Origin: Brucellaceae bacterium
GTDB lineage: Bacteria; Pseudomonadota; Alphaproteobacteria; Rhizobiales; Rhizobiaceae
Reading direction: 5' to 3'
DNA length: 6,689 bases
Assembly: GCA_031253705.1 (NCBI GenBank)
Contig: JAIRVW010000327.1
Coordinates: 1-6,689 of the forward strand
Shown here: piece after piece, positions 1 to 5,835 of the stretch
Layout: each line of letters opens with the position of its first letter
Numbering within the stretch: the first letter of the stretch is position 1
Program-made: the position numbers and the translations under genes
Notes under the pieces: generated by a model
Database searches by the model: none
What the model saw: the letters and a program-made list of their open reading frames with translations, nothing else
What the model was told of the DNA's origin: nothing

Positions 1-28
1 CAAAAAAGTAAATTGTATCTCAGTTCCA

Positions 29-55
29 CAGGCAGAGCTTTCCGGTTTCTGCCTG
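29..55. repeat. 8-bp perfect inverted repeat upstream of the first gene
   Basis: CAGGCAGA at 29-36 is the exact reverse complement of TCTGCCTG at 48-55, separated by an 11-base spacer. It sits just upstream of the ribosome binding site of the first operon gene. It could be a regulator operator, a 5' leader hairpin, or the end of an upstream gene's terminator. No T-run follows the second arm, so an intrinsic terminator reading rightward is not well supported. The function is unknown; only the symmetry is seen directly. Confidence 0.5.
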
Positions 56-62
56 CCATCTG

Positions 63-68
63 AAAGGG
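63..68 (+). promoter_or_regulatory. Ribosome binding site of the first gene
   Basis: AAAGGG lies six bases before the ATG at 75. It supports that ATG as the true start, and therefore supports a protein without an N-terminal export signal. Confidence 0.6.
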
Positions 69-74
69 CAGTTT

Positions 75-911
75 ATGAAAATCGGCGTTCATCCCAGCAA
101 TCTGCATCTGCGTATCGCACAGGTCTGGCCTGATGCCTTTGCCGCTCTGGATGGTGAGTTTGTCGCCTATCGCGAAGGGCGCGACACCGGCAAGCTGATT
201 ACGGAAGGTAAGATTGATTTTGGCGGCACCGGCTCAACGCCACCGATTACTGCCGCACTGGACGGGCTGAAGGTACAATATATCGCGGCTTCTGCACCAC
301 GCCCTGCCAATGGCGCAATATTGGTACGCGCTGACAGCCCGATCAAATCCATACCTGATCTGAAGCACCGCCGTATCGGGCTGGTCGATGGTTCTTTCCA
401 GACCTATTATCTGGCACGCAATCTGGAAGAAGCAGGCCTCAGCCTCGCTGATATTGAACGCGTCGAGCCGGAAGTGAATGACGCCCTGCCAGCCCTGCTC
501 GACGGGCGTGTTGATGCATGGATTGCCATGGCACCGCGCCTGGAAAATGCCCTTGAGCGCGATAATATCCGCCTGCTCTCGCGTTGCGGCTCAACCATTC
601 CTAACCGCTCTCTGTTCTGGACGCTTGAAAACAGCGGACTTGATACGCAAACCCGCTTAGCAATAGCACAGGAACTGGCACGTATCGGCCGTGAAATTAC
701 TGCCGACCCGCATCAGGCCGCCCGCAGGCTGGTGGAAAGCGGTGCAACGGAAGCCAGTCTGCAAGGCTGGGAAAAGGTAATTGCCTCACGCGACTTCACC
801 GTCATTCCGGCGGATGAAACCATCCTCACAGAACAGCAGACAGAAGCAGAAGTTCTGCATCGTCATGGTCACTTTGACCGCCTTGCGCAGATTCATCCGC
901 AGGCTGTCTGA
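75..911 (+). CDS. SsuA-like ABC-type substrate-binding protein, no signal peptide
   Basis: This 278-residue protein has the type II periplasmic-binding fold of the SsuA/TauA/NMT1 family, which normally delivers sulfonates, nitrate-like anions or pyrimidine precursors to ABC importers. Visible family signatures are the first strand directly at the N-terminus (MKIGVHPSN), DFGGTGSTPP at about 48-57, DSPIKSIPDLKHRRIGL at about 87-103 opening the second lobe, and the DGRVDAWIAM segment near 143-152. The protein begins at the first strand of the fold and has no hydrophobic leader. The open frame upstream runs back to a TAA at 9-11 and encodes no leader-like segment; only non-standard starts (ATT, CTG) occur in it. 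The product is therefore predicted to stay in the cytoplasm, which is odd for a binding protein. No matching ABC ATPase or SsuC-type permease is present. A sensor, a carrier or a DszB-like enzyme (DszB is a leaderless desulfinase of this fold) are alternatives. However, the only Cys is near residue 171, not N-terminal as in DszB. Fold is confident; role is not. Confidence 0.85.
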   Translation: MKIGVHPSNLHLRIAQVWPDAFAALDGEFVAYREGRDTGKLITEGKIDFGGTGSTPPITAALDGLKVQYIAASAPRPANGAILVRADSPIKSIPDLKHRRIGLVDGSFQTYYLARNLEEAGLSLADIERVEPEVNDALPALLDGRVDAWIAMAPRLENALERDNIRLLSRCGSTIPNRSLFWTLENSGLDTQTRLAIAQELARIGREITADPHQAARRLVESGATEASLQGWEKVIASRDFTVIPADETILTEQQTEAEVLHRHGHFDRLAQIHPQAV

Positions 912-947
912 CCACAAACTCCCCATATTCTGACAACGGACAATGAT

Positions 948-2078
948 ATGAATATTTTCTGGTATATGTGCGCGCCTGACGGTGCCTATCCGTGGAAGCC
1001 CGAAGGCTCCCGCAGGGTTGATCTCGGCTATTACAAACAGCTTGCCATGGCCTATGATCAGCTGGGCTATACCGGCGCACTCTTTGCCACCGGCGCCCAT
1101 GATGTATGGGGACTGGCCAATTCGTTGCTGCCTTATACGGAGCGACTGAAATTTCTCGTTGCCATCCATCCGGGTCTGATTGCACCGACTTTGCTTGCCA
1201 AAATGGCGGCCAGTTTTCAGGAATTTTCCAACGGCCGCCTGTTGGTCAATGTCGTATCGGGTGACGCCAAAATGCTCGGCGCCTATGGCATGAACATTCC
1301 CCATGATGAACGCTATGACATGGCCGATGAATATCTGACCATCTGGCACAGGTTGTTTGCCGGTGAGAGTGTGGATTATCAGGGCAAATATTTCTCCACA
1401 ACCGGTGCCAAGCTGGCACTGCCGGTGGGCGACACGATTACACCGCCGCCGCTCTGGTTCGGCGGCTCCTCCGATAAAGCACTCGATGTTTCCGCCAAAC
1501 ATACTGACACGTACCTGTCATGGGGGGAAACACCGGAGCAAATCGGTGCGAAAATCGCCAAGGTCAAAGAACGTGCCAAACAATTCGGCCGTACCATGCA
1601 ATATGGTATCCGCCTTTATGTGATTGTGCGCGATACCGACGCCAAAGCATGGGAGGCTGCCAATGATCTCTATGTCCAGATGGATGCCGCATCCATTGCC
1701 GCTAATCAGCGCTTTGTCTCCAATACGGATTCCATTGGCCAGCAGCGGATGAGTGCTTTACATGGCGGCGTTAAGCCTGAGAACCTGCGTGATCTGGAAA
1801 TTGCGCCGAACCTCTGGGCAGGTATCGGCCTTGTGCGTCCGGGTCCCGGCACAGCTATTGTCGGCTCACCGGATACGGTCATCCGCACGCTGGAAGCCTA
1901 TCGTGAAGCAGGTGTGGAAACATTCATCCTTTCCGGCATGCCTTTGCTGGAAGAAGCCTATCGTTTCGGAGAAACTGTGCTGCCACGGCTTGATGTTTCA
2001 ACCGAAGTGAAGCAAGCCAAAAATTATACATGGTCAACATTGTTTGACCGCGACCTGTCCAAACTGAAAACGGCCTGA
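948..2078 (+). CDS. SsuD-like FMNH2-dependent monooxygenase (LLM class)
   Basis: This is a 376-residue cytoplasmic flavin-dependent oxidoreductase of the luciferase-like (TIM-barrel) class. It resembles alkanesulfonate monooxygenase SsuD (E. coli protein about 380 residues) along its whole length. SsuD uses FMNH2 from a partner reductase and O2 to split the C-S bond of alkanesulfonates into aldehyde and sulfite. Shared blocks include NIFWY at 2-6, the GYTGALFATG segment at 40-49, FGGSSD at 171-176, SWGETPE at 191-197, DSIGQQRMSALHGG at 261-274 and NLWAGIGLVRPGPGTAIVG at 288-306. By recalled alignment, Arg222 and Arg297 match SsuD Arg226 and Arg297. SsuD His11, Cys54, His228 and Tyr331 appear replaced by Pro, a non-Cys (Ala/His), Tyr224 and Met331. 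The substrate is therefore probably not that of classical SsuD. The ATG start matches the family N-terminus; the ribosome site is weak (ACGGA, about 8 bases upstream). No flavin reductase is in the window. It lies 36 bases after the SsuA-like gene and overlaps the TRAP gene by one base. Confidence 0.88.
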   Translation: MNIFWYMCAPDGAYPWKPEGSRRVDLGYYKQLAMAYDQLGYTGALFATGAHDVWGLANSLLPYTERLKFLVAIHPGLIAPTLLAKMAASFQEFSNGRLLVNVVSGDAKMLGAYGMNIPHDERYDMADEYLTIWHRLFAGESVDYQGKYFSTTGAKLALPVGDTITPPPLWFGGSSDKALDVSAKHTDTYLSWGETPEQIGAKIAKVKERAKQFGRTMQYGIRLYVIVRDTDAKAWEAANDLYVQMDAASIAANQRFVSNTDSIGQQRMSALHGGVKPENLRDLEIAPNLWAGIGLVRPGPGTAIVGSPDTVIRTLEAYREAGVETFILSGMPLLEEAYRFGETVLPRLDVSTEVKQAKNYTWSTLFDRDLSKLKTA

Positions 2079-2080
2079 TG
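2076..2080 (+). promoter_or_regulatory. TGATG stop/start overlap coupling the monooxygenase and TRAP genes
   Basis: The TGA stop of the monooxygenase gene (2076-2078) shares its last base with the ATG start of the fused TRAP membrane gene (2078-2080). No strong Shine-Dalgarno sequence precedes it. Termination-reinitiation coupling is therefore a reasonable inference and ties production of the enzyme to that of the transporter. Confidence 0.6.
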
Positions 2081-3910
2081 ATGAGCACAGTGAAGACCTA
2101 TCCCGCAGTTGCAGCCACACCGGTTCAGTCGCTTGCCAGAATAGTACTGGCAGGCATTGAAACTATGCTGGGTGCAATCTGCGCCACATTACTGGCTGCA
2201 CTGCTGCTGATTGTGCTGACAACGGTTGTGCTGCGCTACGGGTTCAATACCGGTCTTCTCGGCTCTGAAGAACTGGGCACATGGCTTTATGTCGCTCTGA
2301 TTGCCTTCGGCGCACCGCTGGCAATCAACTCGGCATTGGCGATGCGGCTTGATCTGGTGACCTCACGCCTGTCCCCTGCCGGTCAGCGTGTGACGGCTGT
2401 GTTTGCCGATGTTTTCACACTGATGAGCGGACTGATCCTTAGTTTCGGCAGCGCACGGATTGCCGTGCTGCTCGGCGGTATTTCCCCGACACTCGGCCTG
2501 CCGGAATGGATACGTTTCGGCTTTCTCGGCCTCGGCGGGTTCTTTATTCTGATTGTGCTGGGACTGCAGCGCATCAGCGAGAATAAATGGCCTGATTTGC
2601 TAGCCGCCGCCATAATCGCAACCATGCTCTATATCACGGTCAGCCATATCTATATTGATACGGCTTTGAGCCCGAGCATTGTATTGGGTCTGATTGCTCT
2701 GACCGGTTTGCTGGTTGCTGCACCTTTGCCCCATGCTTTTCTGACGGCTGCCTATATTGCCATTGCCTTTGGCAGTACCTTGCCGGAACCGGCAGTGGTT
2801 TCCTCCACTGTCACCGGTGTTTCCAAATTCCTATTGCTGGCGATCCCGTTCTTCCTGCTGGCCGGAAGCCTGCTTACTGCCGCCGGTATTGCGCAGAAGA
2901 TCGTGCATTGTGCCTCTTCTCTCGTTGGTCATCGCCGTGCCGGACTGGCTCAGACTACGCTGCTGACCAGTGTGCTGTTTTCCGGGGCCTCCGGCTCTTC
3001 CGTTGCCAATGCCGCGTTCAGCTCGGCAACCTTTCAGCCGGAACTGGTAAAGCGCGGTTATCCGCCTGCACAGGCCGGTGCGATTATCGCGGCAACTTCC
3101 GTGTTGGATAATGTCATCCCGCCATCGATTGCCTTTCTTATTCTCGCCGCGGCAACCAATCTCTCCGTCGGCGCTCTGCTGGTCGGCGGTTTTTGTGCCG
3201 GTGCTGTCATGGCCGTCTGTCTTGCCGTGGCCATTCATCTGACAGTGAAAGAACAGGTTGCACAACCGCGTGCCAGTGGGCGGGAGCGTGTACAGGCAGC
3301 CATTGGTGCTATACCAGCTTTTGGCCTTGGCATTATCGTTGTGGTCGGTATCCGCATGGGTGTTGTCACCACTACGGAGGCCGCCGCCATTGCCGCAATC
3401 TACACACTGATCATGGCTGTGATCGGTAAAGTCGGCATCACTTCGCTCTATGATATTTTCAAGCAATCCGGCAAAGAAGCTTCCGCTATCGGTCTGCTGA
3501 TCGGCACAGCCAGTCCCTTCGCGTTTCTGCTGGCGGTCGATGATATTTCCGGCACAATTTCCGATCTGGTCAGTGGCTTCGGTGCCAATCCGGTTGTCAT
3601 CCTGATCATCATCAATCTCGTGCTGCTGGTTGTTGGTCTTGTTCTGGATATCGGCGCTGCCATTCTGCTCTTCGGTCCGATCTTTCTGCCGATTGCTGTT
3701 GCCGCCGGTATCGATCCGGTGATGTTCGGCGTCATCCTCGTGGTCAATCTGATGATCGGGGGACTGACACCACCGGTCGGCATGCTGGTCTTTGTGGTCA
3801 GCGGCGTAACCCGCCTGCCTGCCACGGCACTCTTCAAAGCCATGACACCCTATTTCATCGCTCTTGTGTTTTCTCTCGTCATTCTCGGCGCATGGGCTCT
3901 GCTCATCTGA
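2078..3910 (+). CDS. TRAP transporter fused DctQ-DctM membrane subunit
   Basis: This 610-residue, very hydrophobic protein is a fusion of the small (DctQ) and large (DctM) integral membrane subunits of a tripartite ATP-independent periplasmic transporter. Such systems use the sodium gradient to import organic anions captured by a periplasmic DctP-type protein. The DctQ part is roughly residues 20-165 with four membrane segments and the family block VLRYGFNTG (51-59), SEELGTWLY (63-71) and AINSALAMRLD (82-92). The DctM part, from about 175 to 610, carries the usual ion-transporting signatures: SGASGSSVAN (302-311), NVIPPSIAFLIL (345-356), TTTEAAAIAAIY (431-442), LDIGAAILLFGPIFLP (523-538) and NLMIGGLTPPVGML (557-570). 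The length is what a Q plus M fusion should have. The start ATG shares its A with the stop of the monooxygenase gene (TGATG). A second ATG follows immediately at 2081 and would shorten the protein by one residue. Translation is probably coupled to the upstream gene. The family is certain; the cargo cannot be read from the membrane subunit. Confidence 0.95.
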   Translation: MMSTVKTYPAVAATPVQSLARIVLAGIETMLGAICATLLAALLLIVLTTVVLRYGFNTGLLGSEELGTWLYVALIAFGAPLAINSALAMRLDLVTSRLSPAGQRVTAVFADVFTLMSGLILSFGSARIAVLLGGISPTLGLPEWIRFGFLGLGGFFILIVLGLQRISENKWPDLLAAAIIATMLYITVSHIYIDTALSPSIVLGLIALTGLLVAAPLPHAFLTAAYIAIAFGSTLPEPAVVSSTVTGVSKFLLLAIPFFLLAGSLLTAAGIAQKIVHCASSLVGHRRAGLAQTTLLTSVLFSGASGSSVANAAFSSATFQPELVKRGYPPAQAGAIIAATSVLDNVIPPSIAFLILAAATNLSVGALLVGGFCAGAVMAVCLAVAIHLTVKEQVAQPRASGRERVQAAIGAIPAFGLGIIVVVGIRMGVVTTTEAAAIAAIYTLIMAVIGKVGITSLYDIFKQSGKEASAIGLLIGTASPFAFLLAVDDISGTISDLVSGFGANPVVILIIINLVLLVVGLVLDIGAAILLFGPIFLPIAVAAGIDPVMFGVILVVNLMIGGLTPPVGMLVFVVSGVTRLPATALFKAMTPYFIALVFSLVILGAWALLI

Positions 3911-3921
3911 CCTGCTCTCAT

Positions 3922-3926
3922 AAGGA
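3922..3926 (+). promoter_or_regulatory. Ribosome binding site deciding the TRAP binding-protein start
   Basis: AAGGA lies ten bases upstream of the ATG at 3937. A longer reading frame from ATG 3892 would place this site inside the coding region and put 15 polar residues before the export signal. The site therefore selects 3937. Confidence 0.65.
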
Positions 3927-3936
3927 TCTTCCCGCT

Positions 3937-4935
3937 ATGATTACGCTTAACCGCCGCCATTTTCTGCGCACCGCCACACTCGGCACCGCAACTGCACTTG
4001 CCATGCCAGCCCTCATCCGCACGGCACAGGCCAAAACCGCCATCACGATTGCCTCACTGTTCGGCGATGATAAGCCGGAAACCAAAATCTGGTTGAAAAT
4101 CCGCGATCTCGTCGAGGTAAAATTGCCGGGACAGTTCCGTTTCAATATTGTCAAAGACAGTGCTTTGGGTGGCGAAAAAGAAGTAGCTGAGGGCATTCGC
4201 CTCGGCTCTGTACAGGGCAGCCTTTCTACGGTTTCAGCGCTGTCCGGGTGGGTGCCGGAGCTACAAATTCTCGATCTGCCCTTCTTGTTTAAAGATGCAG
4301 ATCATGTGCTGAAAACCGTACAGGGCGACACCGGCAATGATCTGAAAGAAAAACTGAAGGCGCAGAACTTTGTCGCCACCGGCTTTATCAATTACGGCGC
4401 GCGCCACCTCCTGACCAAAGAGGCTGTGACCAAGCCCGAACAGCTTAAAGGTAAGCGCATCCGCGTTATTCAAAGCCCGTTGCACACCAAACTCTGGAGC
4501 AATTTCGGTGCCACGCCGGTCGGCATTCCGATTACCGAAACCTATAATGCACTGGAAACCGGCGTTGCCGATGCGATGGATCTGACAAAATCCGCTTATG
4601 CGAGTTTCAAACTCTATGAGGTGGTGCCGTTTGTTACCGAGACCAGCCATATCTGGGCATCCGGCGTGGTCTATTTCTCTGCAGGTTTCTGGAATGGTCT
4701 CAATGCAGAACAACAGCAGGTCTTACAGGAGGCCTCAGCGGAAGCCGCAGGCTATTTCAATCAGCTGATTGTCGAAGATGAAAGCGCGGCAATCGCCAAA
4801 GCCAAAGAACATGGTGCGCAAGTGCTGCAGCCTGAGGATTATGACCAGTGGCAAGCGGGTGCAAAAACCGTGTGGGATGATTTCGCACCGGTTGTCGGTG
4901 GTCTTGACCGCATTAATGCGATTAAAAATCTCTGA
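3937..4935 (+). CDS. TRAP transporter solute-binding protein (DctP family), Tat-type signal
   Basis: This 332-residue protein is the periplasmic receptor of the TRAP system. The N-terminus MITLNRRHFLRTA is a twin-arginine-type signal (Arg6-Arg7, then Phe-Leu), followed by a hydrophobic stretch and an Ala-x-Ala site (AQA, then KTAITIAS at about residue 33). This predicts folded export by Tat and a mature protein of about 300 residues, normal for the family. Family hallmarks are DSALGGEKEVAEGIRLGSVQ near 74-93, LDLPFLF (113-119), LKGKRIRV (170-177) and FGATPVGIPITETYNALETG (190-209) followed by VADAMD. Arg176 (about 144 in the mature form) is the expected counterpart of the conserved TRAP arginine (Arg147 in SiaP) that grips the carboxylate, or here another anionic group, of the ligand. 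The gene starts 26 bases after the membrane subunit and is the last of the operon. A start at 3892 is possible but would bury the signal. The ligand is unknown; a sulfonate or carboxylate is an inference from the operon. Confidence 0.93.
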   Translation: MITLNRRHFLRTATLGTATALAMPALIRTAQAKTAITIASLFGDDKPETKIWLKIRDLVEVKLPGQFRFNIVKDSALGGEKEVAEGIRLGSVQGSLSTVSALSGWVPELQILDLPFLFKDADHVLKTVQGDTGNDLKEKLKAQNFVATGFINYGARHLLTKEAVTKPEQLKGKRIRVIQSPLHTKLWSNFGATPVGIPITETYNALETGVADAMDLTKSAYASFKLYEVVPFVTETSHIWASGVVYFSAGFWNGLNAEQQQVLQEASAEAAGYFNQLIVEDESAAIAKAKEHGAQVLQPEDYDQWQAGAKTVWDDFAPVVGGLDRINAIKNL

Positions 4936-4942
4936 GCAAACA

Positions 4943-4969
4943 AAAATGGCGGGTTTATCCCGCCATTTT
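4943..4969. terminator. Bidirectional intrinsic terminator between converging operons
   Basis: An 11-bp perfect stem, AAAATGGCGGG (4943-4953) with CCCGCCATTTT (4959-4969), encloses the 5-base loop TTTAT. An A-run on the left arm and a T-run on the right arm let it act in both directions. It lies 7 bases past the stop of the TRAP binding-protein gene and 23 bases past the stop of the minus-strand permease, so it can end both transcripts. Confidence 0.9.
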
Positions 4970-4992
4970 AAATCCCTTAATCCGAACCGGCC

Positions 4993-5835
4993 TTACTTAA
5001 TACCGGCGCGCATAAAGCTTTGTACAAACTGGCGTTGGAACAGAAGAAATCCAACCAGCAACGGAGCAGAAGTCATCAGTGCAGCCGCAGAGATAATGCT
5101 CCATTGCACCCCCTGATCCGGCGAGGAAAACACCTGCAATCCGACTGTCAGCGGACGTGTGGAAACTGAATTGGTGATAACCAGCGGCCAGAGCAGATTG
5201 TTCCAGTGATAGCTGACCGATACCAGCCCGTAAGCCACATAGATCGGCTTTGCCAGCGGGACATAGACTTTCAGAAGCGTCGTCAGAGCGCCTGCCCCTT
5301 CCACGCGCGCGGCATCATCCAGCTCTTTCGGCACCGTAAGAAATGTCTGACGCAATAGGAAAATCCCGAAAGCCGAGGCCATATAAGGCAGTCCCATTGC
5401 CACAACCGTATCCACCAGACCGAGCTTGGCAATGGTACGGTAGTTCTCCACCAGCAGGACTTCCGGCATGATCATCAGCTGTACCAGCACCAGCATGAAG
5501 ACAATCGTTTTGCCGCGAAATTCATAACGGGCGAAAGCATAGGCCGCGAGGGTGCAGATGATGAACTGGCTGATCAGAATGGTGCTGATCAGCATGAATG
5601 TATTGAGAAAATAGCGTCCGAAAGGCGCTGCATGCCATGCATTGCTGAAATTTTCCAATGTCAGCGGTGCAAATAATTCAAACCGTGCCTCATATTCCGG
5701 CGGATGAAAGGCCATCCACACGGCATAAAGCAAAGGCAAAATCCAGAGCAACCCCAGCATATAGCAGCCGATAGTCTCAACAACCCGCCAGAAGGAAAAT
5801 TCACGCGGCTGATGCGGTAATGTCATTGCACTCAT
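4993..5835 (-). CDS. Carbohydrate ABC transporter permease, UgpE/MalG-like
   Basis: This 280-residue inner-membrane permease belongs to the MalG/UgpE (CUT1) family of ABC importers for sugars and polyols, including glycerol 3-phosphate. Six membrane segments are visible, the first at about 21-42. The cytoplasmic EAA loop that docks on the ATPase is at about 170-197, with the core ELDDAARVEGAG at 171-182 and the family's closing VPLAKP at 192-197. FGIFLLRQTFLTVP (156-169) before it is strongly UgpE-like. The ATG overlaps the stop of the upstream permease by four bases (ATGA). AAGGTG eight bases upstream supports this start over the second ATG three codons later. This pair probably forms a heterodimer with the upstream permease. 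The ATPase and binding protein are not visible; no gene follows before the terminator, so they must be upstream or elsewhere. The ligand cannot be named; glycerol-3-phosphate-like is one possibility. Confidence 0.93.
   Translation of the reverse strand: MSAMTLPHQPREFSFWRVVETIGCYMLGLLWILPLLYAVWMAFHPPEYEARFELFAPLTLENFSNAWHAAPFGRYFLNTFMLISTILISQFIICTLAAYAFARYEFRGKTIVFMLVLVQLMIMPEVLLVENYRTIAKLGLVDTVVAMGLPYMASAFGIFLLRQTFLTVPKELDDAARVEGAGALTTLLKVYVPLAKPIYVAYGLVSVSYHWNNLLWPLVITNSVSTRPLTVGLQVFSSPDQGVQWSIISAAALMTSAPLLVGFLLFQRQFVQSFMRAGIK

Noticed and set aside
1..28. A promoter for the operon at the window start
   Set aside because: AT-rich sequence is present, but no convincing pair of -35 and -10 boxes fits within the few bases available before the inverted repeat.
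75..911. Identification of the first gene as a DszB-type desulfinase
   Set aside because: The fold and missing leader fit, but there is no Cys at the N-terminal catalytic position and the protein is much shorter than DszB. I kept it only as an idea to test.
786..1502. 238-codon open frame on the minus strand
   Set aside because: It lies opposite the conserved SsuA-like and SsuD-like genes, has no recognisable domain and is rich in residues typical of antisense frames. It is a shadow.
2831..3466. 211-codon open frame on the minus strand
   Set aside because: It is opposite the DctM domain, with a low-complexity, Gly/Asp/His/Arg-rich translation and no motif. It is a shadow of the membrane gene.
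4261..4713. 150-codon open frame on the minus strand
   Set aside because: It lies fully inside the TRAP binding-protein gene and shows no family signature.
4769..5116. 115-codon plus-strand frame crossing the terminator
   Set aside because: It runs out of the binding-protein gene, through the hairpin, into the antisense of the permease. The translation has no coherent character.
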